Origin: Pseudomonas sputi
Lineage (GTDB): Bacteria; Pseudomonadota; Gammaproteobacteria; Pseudomonadales; Pseudomonadaceae
Length of the DNA: 64,000 nucleotides
Assembly: GCF_021603585.1 (NCBI RefSeq)
Contig: NZ_BQHI01000022.1
Coordinates: 1-64,000 of the forward strand
Reading direction: 5' to 3'
A model generated the notes under the pieces. It did no database searches. It was not told the origin of the DNA and saw only the letters and a list, made by a program, of their open reading frames with translations. Shown here in pieces: positions 48,208 through 57,847 of the stretch (position 1 is the stretch's first letter; each line of letters starts with the position of its first letter). The position numbers and the translations under genes are program-made.

Positions 48208-48423
48208 ATGAGCGTGTACGAGTGGGCGAGGCAGGAAACCCGGCAGAGTCTGGAGATGGCGCAGGAGGTAGGATTCGATCCGGGCCTGAGCCTGCGCGCC
48301 TTGCTCAGCGCGGTGGTGCAGCAGAGCAAGGCGGTGCGCAACGCCGAAGACCTGGCCGACGAGTTGCGTTTTCTGGCGGAAAACCTCGACGACGATCAGG
48401 ACTACGGCTTCATGCGGCCCTGA
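48208..48423 (+). CDS. Small conserved hypothetical protein
   Basis: 71 residues (MSVYEWARQETRQSLEMAQE...), helical and acidic at the C-terminus (LAENLDDDQDYGFMRP), no signal or membrane segment. AGGAGCAGCGGC precedes the ATG. It ends 6 bp before yacG on the opposite strand (convergent). I do not recognise a function, but the clear ribosome site and Pseudomonas-like position support it. Confidence 0.7.
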   Translation: MSVYEWARQETRQSLEMAQEVGFDPGLSLRALLSAVVQQSKAVRNAEDLADELRFLAENLDDDQDYGFMRP

Positions 48424-48429
48424 ACAGGA

Positions 48430-48630
48430 TCAGTGACGCGGGTCGAAATCGCCCGAAAACAGTTCGTCCTCGGCATCCGGGGCGACCGGAATCTTGTGTT
48501 CTTCCGACGCCCAGGCGCCGAGGTCGATCAGTTTGCAGCGGTCCGAGCAGAACGGACGGAATTTGTTTTCCGGGGTGAATTCCACGGGCGCGCCGCAAGT
48601 CGGGCAGTTGACGGTTGGGGTCTGGCTCAT
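48430..48630 (-). CDS. yacG: DNA gyrase inhibitor YacG
   Basis: 66 residues with a four-cysteine zinc finger ([32 protein letters not shown]). It binds GyrB and inhibits DNA gyrase. The start is the ATG at 48630. It overlaps coaE by 4 bp (48627-48630), and coaE in turn overlaps pilD by 4 bp, so the three genes appear in a single coupled run. Confidence 0.93.
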   Translation of the reverse strand: MSQTPTVNCPTCGAPVEFTPENKFRPFCSDRCKLIDLGAWASEEHKIPVAPDAEDELFSGDFDPRH

Positions 48631-49250
48631 GATTGGCCTCCGGATAATGTCAGGTAAAAGTGATGCAGGCGCTCGACCTCGCTGTGCAGCCAGGCGAGGT
48701 CGCGGTCGTTGACCACCACATCGTCGGCACGGCTGACGCGGTCTTCGCGGCTGGACTGGGCCTTGAGGATCGCCTGGACCTGCTGTTCGCTGGTCTGGTC
48801 ACGCTGCAAGGTGCGTTCGATCTGCAGTTGTTGCGGGGCGTCGATCACCAGGATTCGCTGGGTCATCGCGTATTGCCCCGACTCGATCAGCAGCGGTGAA
48901 ACCAGAATCGCGTAAGGCGATTGTGCCAGCGCCAGGTGATGGGCGATTTCCTCAGCGATCAACGGATGCAGCAGGGCTTCGAGCCAGCGCCGTTGCTCCG
49001 GCACCTCGAAGATCAGTTTGCGCAGGGCCGCACGGTCCAGTGTGCCGTCGGCCTGCAGGACATCAGGACCGAAGTGTTCGGCGATCTTCGCCAGCGCCGG
49101 GCGGCCCGGTTCGACCACCCAGCGCGCCGCGTGATCGGCGTCCACCACGTGGACACCGAGATCGATGAAGTGCTGGGCGGCGGCGCTTTTGCCACTGCCG
49201 ATGCCGCCGGTCAGGCCGAGAATCCAGGGTTTTTCCACAGGGGTATTCAT
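48627..49250 (-). CDS. coaE: Dephospho-CoA kinase
   Basis: 207 residues. P-loop [15 protein letters not shown] (near 12-26), [13 protein letters not shown], and the LID-type region [20 protein letters not shown]. It phosphorylates dephospho-CoA in the last step of coenzyme A synthesis. I placed the start at the ATG at 49250 ([12 protein letters not shown]); upstream of it the frame runs into pilD sequence. It overlaps pilD and yacG by 4 bp each. Confidence 0.95.
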   Translation of the reverse strand: MNTPVEKPWILGLTGGIGSGKSAAAQHFIDLGVHVVDADHAARWVVEPGRPALAKIAEHFGPDVLQADGTLDRAALRKLIFEVPEQRRWLEALLHPLIAEEIAHHLALAQSPYAILVSPLLIESGQYAMTQRILVIDAPQQLQIERTLQRDQTSEQQVQAILKAQSSREDRVSRADDVVVNDRDLAWLHSEVERLHHFYLTLSGGQS

Positions 49251-50119
49251 TTCAAACCGACAAACTGCCAATAGAAGCCGGTTATTTGACCACCCCAGAG
49301 CAAGGCAATCCAGCCGGCAATGGCCAGATACGGGCCGAAGGGGATCGGAGACGAGGTTTTCTGGTCGCGCAGCTTGAGCAAAATCACCCCGAGCACGGCA
49401 CCCACCAGCGAAGACAGCAGGATGGTCAGCGGCAGAACCTGCCAGCCGCCCCAGGCCCCGAGCAGCGCCAGCAGCTTGAAATCGCCGTGGCCGATGCCGT
49501 CCTTGCCGGTGATCAGTTTGAACAGCCAGAACACCGACCACAGCGCCATGTAGCCCAGCACCGCGCCCCACAGTGCGTCGTGCAGCGACACGAACAGCTC
49601 GAAGCTGTTGACGATCAGCCCCAGCCACAGCAGCGGCAGCACCAGCACGTCGGGCAGCAACTGATGCTCGGTGTCGATCAGGCTCATGGCCAGCAGGCCC
49701 CAGGTCAGCACGATCAGCAGGCACGCCGGCCAGCCGAAACCCAGGTGCCAGGCGATGAACGCCGAGAGCAGGCCGCAGGCCAGTTCAGTCAGCGGGTAGC
49801 CCTTGCTGATCGGTGCTCTGCAACTTGAACAGCGCCCGCGCAGGAACACGTAACTCAACACGGGAATGTTTTCCCATGCGCGGATCCGGTGGTCACAGTG
49901 CGGGCATTGAGAGTGCGGCAGCATCAGGTTGTAGGTGGGCAACGGCGCTTCACCGGGCAGTCCCAGCACATCGTGGGCCTGCTGGCGCCATTCACGCTCG
50001 AGCATTTTCGGCAGGCGCCAGATCAGCACGTTGAGAAAACTGCCGACCACCAGCCCCAGCAGCAGGGCGGTGAAGACAAAGGCCAGCGGATACAGGCTGA
50101 GGAGTTCGTCGATAGGCAT
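49247..50119 (-). CDS. pilD: Prepilin peptidase PilD
   Basis: 290 residues, bifunctional prepilin peptidase and N-methyltransferase. Eight membrane segments. Zinc-type pairs CPHCDHRI and [13 protein letters not shown] lie in the cytoplasmic loop (about residues 72-105), and the aspartates of the peptidase are in [15 protein letters not shown] and [12 protein letters not shown] (GxGD). It cleaves the leaders of PilA, FimU, PilV, PilW, PilX, PilE and FimT in this window. It follows pilC with 1 bp between the genes. Confidence 0.96.
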   Translation of the reverse strand: MPIDELLSLYPLAFVFTALLLGLVVGSFLNVLIWRLPKMLEREWRQQAHDVLGLPGEAPLPTYNLMLPHSQCPHCDHRIRAWENIPVLSYVFLRGRCSSCRAPISKGYPLTELACGLLSAFIAWHLGFGWPACLLIVLTWGLLAMSLIDTEHQLLPDVLVLPLLWLGLIVNSFELFVSLHDALWGAVLGYMALWSVFWLFKLITGKDGIGHGDFKLLALLGAWGGWQVLPLTILLSSLVGAVLGVILLKLRDQKTSSPIPFGPYLAIAGWIALLWGGQITGFYWQFVGLK

Positions 50120-50120
50120 G

Positions 50121-51338
50121 TCAGATCGCTGAGCCGAGTTGGAAGATCGGCAGGTACATCGCCACCACGAGGCCGCCGACGATCACCCCAAGCACCACCA
50201 TGATGAATGGCTCCATCAGGCTGGTGAGGTTGTCGACCATGTTGTCCACCTCGTCCTCATAGAACCCCGCGACCTTGTCGAGCATCTCGTCCAGTGCGCC
50301 GGACTCTTCGCCGATGGCGGTCATCTGCACCGCCATGTTCGGAAAGATGCCGGTGGAGCGCATCGAGAAGTTCAGCTGCATGCCGGTGGAGACGTCCTGG
50401 CGGATGCGCAGCACGGCGCGCTTGAACACCACGTTGCCGGTGGCCCCGGCCACCGAGTCCAGGGCTTCCACCAACGGCACGCCGGCCGCGAAGGTGGTCG
50501 ACAGGGTCCGGGCAAACCGCGCCACGGCGGACTTGTACATCAACGTGCCCACCAGCGGCAGCTTGAGAAACCAGGCATCGCGTCGGTCGCGCAAGGCCTG
50601 GGATTTTTTCAGGGCATGACGGGTGCCGAAAAAACCGGCCACCAGCACACCGAGAATCGCCCACCACCCTTGTTGCATGAATTCGGACAGGCTAATCACC
50701 ATCAACGTGAAGGCCGGCAGTTCGGCACCGAAGCCGGAGAACACCGACTGGAATTGCGGTACCACCTTGACCAGCAGAATCCCGGTCACCACCGCCGCCA
50801 CCAGCACCACGGCGGCCGGGTAGGTCATGGCCTTCTTGATCTTGGCCTTGAGGCTTTCGCTCTTTTCCTTGTAGGTGGCGACCCGCTCCAGCAGGGTGTC
50901 CAGGGCGCCGGACTGCTCGCCGGCATCCACCAGATTGCAGTACAACTCGTCGAAATAGTGCGGCTTCTTGCGCAGCGCGGCGGCGAAGCTGTTGCCGGCG
51001 GCCACTTCCTGTTTAACCTCGTCCACCAGCTTGCGCATGGCCGGGTTTTCGAAGCCTTCGCCAATGATGTCGAATGACTGCAACAGCGGCACGCCGGCCT
51101 TCATCATGGTCGCCATCTGCCGGGTGAACAGGGCAATGTCCTGAGCCCTGATGCGCTTGCCGAAGCTCAGCAGCGAGGCGGATTTCCTGCGCACCTTGCC
51201 CGGGTTGATGCCCTGCTTGCGCAATTGGGCCTTGATCAATGCAGGGTTCTGGCCGCTCAACTCGCCGGTCACCTTGCTGCCTTTGCGGTCCGTGCCTTCC
51301 CAGGCGTAGACGCTGATTTTTGCTGCCTTGACCGCCAT
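50121..51338 (-). CDS. pilC: Type IV pilus platform protein PilC
   Basis: 405 residues, three membrane segments and two GspF domains (RAQDIALFTRQMATMMKAGV; VARFARTLSTTFAAGVPL). It is the inner-membrane platform that couples PilB to pilin insertion. It begins 2 bp after the pilB stop and ends 1 bp before pilD, forming the pilBCD operon. No anomalies. Confidence 0.96.
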   Translation of the reverse strand: MAVKAAKISVYAWEGTDRKGSKVTGELSGQNPALIKAQLRKQGINPGKVRRKSASLLSFGKRIRAQDIALFTRQMATMMKAGVPLLQSFDIIGEGFENPAMRKLVDEVKQEVAAGNSFAAALRKKPHYFDELYCNLVDAGEQSGALDTLLERVATYKEKSESLKAKIKKAMTYPAAVVLVAAVVTGILLVKVVPQFQSVFSGFGAELPAFTLMVISLSEFMQQGWWAILGVLVAGFFGTRHALKKSQALRDRRDAWFLKLPLVGTLMYKSAVARFARTLSTTFAAGVPLVEALDSVAGATGNVVFKRAVLRIRQDVSTGMQLNFSMRSTGIFPNMAVQMTAIGEESGALDEMLDKVAGFYEDEVDNMVDNLTSLMEPFIMVVLGVIVGGLVVAMYLPIFQLGSAI

Positions 51339-51340
51339 GT

Positions 51341-53041
<1,701 letters not shown>

Positions 53042-53086
53042 GGGGGTTCCACGTGCTTGCCGTTCATGACTTATAGCCTAGTCAAG

Positions 53087-53129
53087 TGACAGCGCCACAC
53101 ACGCGCAGTGCAGGTGACAAAAAGTGTCA
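53087..53129 (+). promoter_or_regulatory. Candidate PilR binding motifs upstream of pilA
   Basis: TGACA at 53087-53091 and 53115-53119, and TGTCA at 53125-53129. The last two form an inverted repeat TGACA-N5-TGTCA. P. aeruginosa PilR sites, as I recall, are built on TGTC. They lie about 75-115 bp before the pilA -24 element, a normal distance for a sigma-54 activator. Confidence 0.5.
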
Positions 53130-53202
53130 GATAGTGCGGCTACGGGTTGTAGGAATTGGCACGTCAGCCGGATGGCGTCCAGTGGGCCGGGCCTTCAACG
53201 GC

Positions 53203-53220
53203 TTGGCACGGGCTGTGCTG
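53203..53220 (+). promoter_or_regulatory. Sigma-54 promoter of pilA
   Basis: TTGGCACGGGCTGTGCTG: GG at 53205-53206 and GC at 53217-53218 with ten bases between, matching TGGCAC-N5-TTGCW. It is 48 bp before the pilA ATG; PilR, encoded in this window, is the expected activator. Confidence 0.85.
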
Positions 53221-53267
53221 AGTCCTGTTCAGATCATGAGATTCCGACTCATGCATGGAGCGTGTCT

Positions 53268-53684
53268 ATGAATAAACAACAGGGTTTCACTCTGATCGAG
53301 CTGCTGATCGTTGTGGCGATCATCGGTATTCTCGCGACGGTGGCGCTGCCGCAGTATTCCAAATACCAGGCGCGGTCGAAGGTGACGGCGGGGTTGGCGG
53401 AGATATCGGCGATGAAGGTGCCGTATGAGGATGTCATCAATTCCGGTACTGCCCCCACTACAGCCAATACCGGACCTGGCGGTGCTGCCGCTACCAGTAA
53501 CTGCACGTTGGCCGTTACTGGTACAGCATCGACTGGCGCTGGGACAATCGTGTGCACATTGGTCAACGCGCCCGCACCCGTGCTGAGTAAGACCATTACT
53601 CTGACCCGTGACGCGACCACGGGCTGGACTTGCACCAGTACCGCCGCGCAGGAGTACCTGCCCAAACAATGCACGGGCGCTTGA
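53268..53684 (+). CDS. pilA: Major type IV pilin PilA
   Basis: 138 residues. Leader MNKQQG then [20 protein letters not shown] with Glu at +5; the mature pilin has four cysteines, two spaced in the middle (NCTL, VCTL) and two near the C-terminus (WTCTS; KQC), the last pair giving the usual disulfide loop. It is the major pilus subunit. The start at 53268 has GGAGCGTG upstream. Short low-complexity segments rich in T, A and G lie in the variable region. No glycosyltransferase gene follows. Confidence 0.94.
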   Translation: MNKQQGFTLIELLIVVAIIGILATVALPQYSKYQARSKVTAGLAEISAMKVPYEDVINSGTAPTTANTGPGGAAATSNCTLAVTGTASTGAGTIVCTLVNAPAPVLSKTITLTRDATTGWTCTSTAAQEYLPKQCTGA

Positions 53685-53704
53685 TCCAATCACTGTGACA
53701 CCGC

Positions 53705-53732
53705 GCCCCGCCGAACCGGCGGGGCTTTTTTG
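53705..53732 (+). terminator. Terminator after pilA
   Basis: GCCCCGCCG / CGGCGGGGC stem with AAC loop and six Ts, about 20 bp after the stop. Confidence 0.92.
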
Positions 53733-53785
53733 CACGAAAAATCTACGGGAATCATGGCCTTAAGCCGCCAGCTACAGTCTGCAAG

Positions 53786-53823
53786 TTGCATGCAGTTAAA
53801 TCACTGGTCATGCAATTTGCATG
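53786..53823 (+). promoter_or_regulatory. TTGCATG repeats, candidate activator sites
   Basis: TTGCATGCA at 53786-53794 and the perfect palindrome CATGCAATTTGCATG at 53809-53823 (seven-base arms, one central base), together three or four copies of TTGCATG. They lie about 66-100 bp before the -24 of the sigma-54-type promoter of the BON gene, in AT-rich DNA. Confidence 0.5.
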
Positions 53824-53886
53824 ATTCCGAAAAATCATATATTTCATAAGTAATTGATTTATATGGATTTATTTTGTGTTTCAAAG

Positions 53887-53903
53887 TTGGCACAGCGTTC
53901 GCA
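53887..53903 (+). promoter_or_regulatory. Sigma-54-type promoter of the BON-domain gene
   Basis: TTGGCACAGCGTTCGCA: GG at 53889-53890, GC at 53901-53902 with exactly ten bases between, and TGGCAC intact. The ATG is 66 bp after the GC element. It is the second match of this type in the window. Confidence 0.7.
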
Positions 53904-53968
53904 ACTACCTGAGTAACCCTGCTGACAAGACAACCAGCAGACTTTCCAGAAAAACAGGAGTTACTCGT

Positions 53969-54325
53969 ATGAAGAAGTTCGCTATCACTGCCGCTGCTGC
54001 TACCGCGCTGACCCTGACCATGGCTTCGGGTGCATTTGCTCAATCGACTCAGACCTCTCAGGCGCCAATGACCCTGGCTGCCGGTGAAGTCACCCAAGCG
54101 AAAGAAGCGACCTCCGATACCTGGATCACTACCAAAGTGAAAGCGGATCTGGTCACCGAAAAAGGTATCCCAGGCACTGATATCAAAGTTGAAACCAACA
54201 AAGGCGTCGTTTCCCTGTCTTCCACTGTTGCAGTGACAGAGGCGCAGAAAACCACCGCCGTTGCCATCGCCAAGAAAATCAAAGGCGTGAAAGCGGTCTC
54301 CGCTGACGGCCTGAAAGCCGAGTAA
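53969..54325 (+). CDS. Periplasmic BON-domain protein
   Basis: 118 residues. Signal peptide MKKFAITAAAATALTLTMAS with cleavage after AFA. One BON domain follows (SDTWITTKVKADLVTEKGIP; IKVETNKGVVSLSSTVAVTEA; IAKKIKGVKAVSADGLKAE). BON domains bind phospholipids and occur in OsmY-type envelope stress proteins. The start at 53969 has AGGAG 8 bp upstream. It is monocistronic, with a sigma-54-type promoter upstream and a terminator after it; OsmY-like genes are usually under sigma-S, so this control would be unusual. Confidence 0.88.
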   Translation: MKKFAITAAAATALTLTMASGAFAQSTQTSQAPMTLAAGEVTQAKEATSDTWITTKVKADLVTEKGIPGTDIKVETNKGVVSLSSTVAVTEAQKTTAVAIAKKIKGVKAVSADGLKAE

Positions 54326-54433
54326 GGCAAGGCTTCTCGCCTGGACCGGGAGAAGACGCGACAGGCGGGCCGAGCAATATGTCTGCCGCACTTTAGAGTT
54401 CATGCGACCGGCCACACGGAATGTGGCCATTGC

Positions 54434-54466
54434 AGGCCCCGGCACATGTGTCGGGGCCTGTTTTAT
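54434..54466 (+). terminator. Terminator after the BON-domain gene
   Basis: AGGCCCCGGCAC / GTGTCGGGGCCT stem with a two-base loop and GTTTTATTT tail, 109 bp after the stop. Confidence 0.85.
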
Positions 54467-54490
54467 TTCAGGGGCAGAAAAGCGGGGAAG

Positions 54491-54787
54491 TCAGTTGCCG
54501 CGCTTGCTGTTGATCTGTCTCAGGCGATTGCCTTCAAAGCGCAGGTACTGGTACATACCGTTGCTCGGGCCGTAGGTCCATTCCTCGACCTGAAACTCTT
54601 CACGACGGTTGGCGCTGCGCTTGTAACCGAGCAGATCGCGACTGACCGGCTCGCCACATTTTTGCAGCACCTCGCTGGCGCGATCGCCGAGGCTCACCAG
54701 TTGGCTGCCGCAGCGCAGGGTATCGGACGCCGCAGCCTGGCTGGCGATCAGCGTCAGCCCCAGTGCAGTCAGCCACTTGCTGTTCAT
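54491..54787 (-). CDS. DUF2845 periplasmic protein
   Basis: 98 residues. Signal peptide MNSKWLTALGLTLIASQAAAS, then LRCGSQLVSLGDRASEVLQKCGEP, the DUF2845 signature with two cysteines, and EEWTYGPSNGMYQYLRFEGN. A small outer-membrane/periplasmic protein of unknown function. The ATG at 54787 overlaps the stop of the upstream DUF748 gene by 1 bp (TGATG), so it is translationally coupled to it. Confidence 0.85.
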   Translation of the reverse strand: MNSKWLTALGLTLIASQAAASDTLRCGSQLVSLGDRASEVLQKCGEPVSRDLLGYKRSANRREEFQVEEWTYGPSNGMYQYLRFEGNRLRQINSKRGN

Positions 54788-57738
54788 CACTCGGCATCCA
54801 GATGCATTTGCGTTACCACCCGGCCGTCGCTTTCTGCTTCGCCGAGGTTGGCGTCAATGAAGTACACGCGATCGTCGGCCAGTTGGCCCTTGTCCACCAG
54901 ATAGTCCTTGATGCTGCTGGCACGGTCCTGACCGAGCTGGCGCAGCAGCACGTCGCTGGAACTCCAGAACTTGATCACGTCCGCACGCATTTTCGCCGTG
55001 CGTTCTTCCTTGCCCAGATCCTTCCATTCGGCCGGTGGCTGGGTTTTCAGACGCGTGCGGTAAATGCCTTCAAGCAAGGGACCTTTTTCGCCCTCCGGCA
55101 CCTCAATCAACGAGGCCTGAGCCGGTACCTTGTCGCCACGTCGCTGGAGCATCTTGTAGTAGTTGTACTGGTATTCACGTTCCAGGCGTTGTTCGGCGAG
55201 CAACGGGCCGTCGCTGCTTTTTGCCGCAGTGCCTTCGATTTCCAGGCGCAGGGCCGGACGCTCCTTCAGCGCTTGCGACAGTTTCACCAGCGCCGCTTCG
55301 GCGTCTTTGCTCAGGTCGCTGGAACCTGGTGCAAAGGACACGGTGCCGAGGTCTTCGGAGCCGCCACCGCTGACCAGACCGCCAATCAGTTTGAACGGTG
55401 CGGCGGCAGCCTTGACGATCAGGTTGCGCAGGGTTTGCCAGACGATCGGCATCACGCTGAATTGCGGGTTGTTCAGGTCGCCGGTCACCGGCAGCTCGAT
55501 GGAAATCTTGCCGTCGACGTCCTTGAGCAGGGCGATCGCCAGTTTCAGCGGCAGGCTCACGGCATCCGGGCTGTCGACTTTCTCACCCAGTTGCAGCTGT
55601 TCGACCACCACTTTGTTCTCGGCCTTGAGCTGGCCTTTGGTGATCAGGTAATGCAGGTCGAGGTTGAGCCGGCCCTTGCGGATCCGGTAGCCGGCGAACT
55701 TGCCGGAGTAGGGCGTCAGGGTGGTCAGCTCGACTCGTTTGAAGCTGGTGGCGATGTCAAGACTGGCCATCGGGTCGAACGGATTGACTGCGCCCTTGAT
55801 GGTCACCGGCGCATAGCGGTCGACCTTGCCCTTGATGTCGACGCTGGCCGGTTTCGCCTGACGGCTGTCGATGGTGCCGATCTGGCCGTTGAGCTGCTGA
55901 ACGGCGGTGGCGAAGTTCGGGGTCAGGCTGAAGTCGGCGAAGTTGGCCGAGCCGTCGTTGATCGCGATGCCACCGATGTGAATGCCCAGCGGTTTGTCCT
56001 GGCTCGCCGGTTTCGTCGCGGCGGTCTTAGTCCCGGAATCGGCCGGCTGCGGGATCAGCAGGTCGTCGATGTTGGTGGTGCGGTCATCGTTGATCATGAA
56101 TCGTGCATACGGCTGGAACAGGTTGACCCTGTCGATCGACAGGCTGTCGCCGTGCTGATAGTTCAGGCCTTCGACCACCACTTGCTGCCACTTGAGGAAG
56201 TCGCGGGTTTTCAGAGTGTCGAGGGTATGCAACTGATCGATCTGAGCACGACCGGTGACGCTGAGGGCCAGCGGGTCAGTGCTTTTCAGGTTCACTTTCA
56301 GGTCGCTGCCGAGCATGCCGCTGCGCAATTCAAGGCGAATGAACGGATTGATGTAGGACTGCGCGACCCGCAGGTCGATGTCCTGGGTTTTCACGTTGAG
56401 CTGTGCGGTGACCGGGGCCAGGTTGACCACGCCGTCGGCGCTGATCTTGCCTTGCTTGCCCAGGCCGGTGTCGAGCCTGAGGTTGAAGGGCGAGCCGTTG
56501 AGGCTGTCGAAATTTTGCAGGTCGACGTTCAGCGGCGTGACATCCAGGGTGACTTCCGGCTTCGCCGAGCGATCGGCCAGATGCACTTTGTAGTCACGCA
56601 GTTGCACGTCCTTGACCAACACTTGCCAGGGCTTGCTTGGTGCGGTGGGCTCCGGCTTCGGCGAGTCTGCGGCGGCCGGGGTGTCTTTCGGTTCCGCCGC
56701 AGCCTTGGCGGCAGGTTTGGACGGCTGACTGGCGAACAGTTTTTGCCAGTCCAGTTGTCCGTCCGCTTCCAGTGCTGCCCAGGTTTCCAGTTTCTGGCTG
56801 CGGATCTTGCCGATCACCACTTGCTGTTTGGCCAGGTCCACCGTGGTGTCGCTGACGTCGAGGCGTTCAAGCTTCGCCAGTGGACGTCCGTCCGGCGCCT
56901 TGATGGCGAACGGCGCGATGTTGACCGCCACGTTGCTCAGCAGTAATTCGGTTTCCTTGGACAGGTTGAGCTTGTAGTCGGTACTCAGGCTGACGACGCC
57001 GTTTTCCAGCACCAACGGCACGGCGTCGCGTACGTAGGGCCAGAAGGCTTTCATCTTGCCATCGGTGATCTTGAGGGTGCCTTCGGAGGCGATCGGAACC
57101 AGGCTGAAGTTGCCTTTCCAGTCGATCTGCCCACCGGCCGGGCCGATCGCGACGAGGGTCATGTCGGCGTTGTCTTCGGGCAGGGTGCTGAGGTTTTTCA
57201 GCTCGAAATCGAGCTTGTCGTAAACGAATTCGATCGGCTCGCTCGGGCGCGCGTCCACGAAATGCAGGTTGCCGCCGGCCAGCTGGATCCGGTCGATGCG
57301 CAGCGGGAACGGTTTGGCGTCGGGATCGGCAGGGGTTGGTTCGCTGGCGGGGAGCTTGAACAGGCCAAGGAGGTTGAGCTGGCCGTCCTTGGCAAACAGG
57401 ATCTCGGTCTTGGATTTTTCCAGTTCGATGTCGGACAGGTGCAGGGCTTTGGTCCACAGGCTGTCGAGTTGCAGGTTGGCGTATAACCGTTCGAAGCCGA
57501 CCTGTTCCTTGCCCGGCTCGCCGATCACCAGACCCCACAGCGTGACTTCAAGGCTGAACGGGTTGAGTTCGATGCGTTGCAGATGCGCGGGGACCGTGGC
57601 GTAGTTGGCCAGTTGCTGGTTGGCCACCCTGAGTGCAATGCCCGGCAGGATCAGGAACCCCAGCAGGCTGTAGAGGGCCAGAGCAGTCAACAGGGCGCCA
57701 ATCGCGCGAATCAATCCTTTGGGCATGTGCGGCTTCAT
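54787..57738 (-). CDS. DUF748 AsmA-like protein with OmpA-like C-terminus
   Basis: 983 residues. A short N-terminal membrane anchor (MPKGLIRAIGALLTALALYS) is followed by long, strand-rich AsmA-like segments (FERLYANLQLDSLWTKALHLSDIELEKS). The last 230 residues begin FAPGSSDLSKDAEAALVKLSQAL and include LRLEIEGTAAKSSDGP, a layout of OmpA-like peptidoglycan-binding domains. A proline/alanine-rich linker is at about residues 340-380. AsmA-like proteins transport lipids between membranes; DUF748 is part of that superfamily, so a lipid-bridge role is inferred. The start at 57738 or 57726 is uncertain. Coupled to DUF2845. Confidence 0.82.
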   Translation of the reverse strand: MKPHMPKGLIRAIGALLTALALYSLLGFLILPGIALRVANQQLANYATVPAHLQRIELNPFSLEVTLWGLVIGEPGKEQVGFERLYANLQLDSLWTKALHLSDIELEKSKTEILFAKDGQLNLLGLFKLPASEPTPADPDAKPFPLRIDRIQLAGGNLHFVDARPSEPIEFVYDKLDFELKNLSTLPEDNADMTLVAIGPAGGQIDWKGNFSLVPIASEGTLKITDGKMKAFWPYVRDAVPLVLENGVVSLSTDYKLNLSKETELLLSNVAVNIAPFAIKAPDGRPLAKLERLDVSDTTVDLAKQQVVIGKIRSQKLETWAALEADGQLDWQKLFASQPSKPAAKAAAEPKDTPAAADSPKPEPTAPSKPWQVLVKDVQLRDYKVHLADRSAKPEVTLDVTPLNVDLQNFDSLNGSPFNLRLDTGLGKQGKISADGVVNLAPVTAQLNVKTQDIDLRVAQSYINPFIRLELRSGMLGSDLKVNLKSTDPLALSVTGRAQIDQLHTLDTLKTRDFLKWQQVVVEGLNYQHGDSLSIDRVNLFQPYARFMINDDRTTNIDDLLIPQPADSGTKTAATKPASQDKPLGIHIGGIAINDGSANFADFSLTPNFATAVQQLNGQIGTIDSRQAKPASVDIKGKVDRYAPVTIKGAVNPFDPMASLDIATSFKRVELTTLTPYSGKFAGYRIRKGRLNLDLHYLITKGQLKAENKVVVEQLQLGEKVDSPDAVSLPLKLAIALLKDVDGKISIELPVTGDLNNPQFSVMPIVWQTLRNLIVKAAAAPFKLIGGLVSGGGSEDLGTVSFAPGSSDLSKDAEAALVKLSQALKERPALRLEIEGTAAKSSDGPLLAEQRLEREYQYNYYKMLQRRGDKVPAQASLIEVPEGEKGPLLEGIYRTRLKTQPPAEWKDLGKEERTAKMRADVIKFWSSSDVLLRQLGQDRASSIKDYLVDKGQLADDRVYFIDANLGEAESDGRVVTQMHLDAE

Positions 57739-57847
57739 CTGTCTGAATCGGAGTGCCTTGGAGTATGGCACGCGATTCCGGTTCCGAAGCAAATGCCGAT
57801 GCTCAGGATTGTTCAGATTTTTCCGTGGGAAATTTCCTGCACCGCTT

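Noticed and set aside
53151-53172. A third TTGGCACG at 53155, considered as a second pilA sigma-54 promoter
   Set aside because: The bases ten positions after GG are GG rather than GC, so the -12 element is missing.
53786-53823. TTGCATG copies considered as a CRISPR or short tandem array
   Set aside because: Only three or four half sites with unequal gaps and no spacers; far better read as a regulatory palindrome.
54763-56946. 727-residue plus-strand frame over the DUF748 gene
   Set aside because: Shadow of the DUF748 gene on the other strand; no family match and biased composition.
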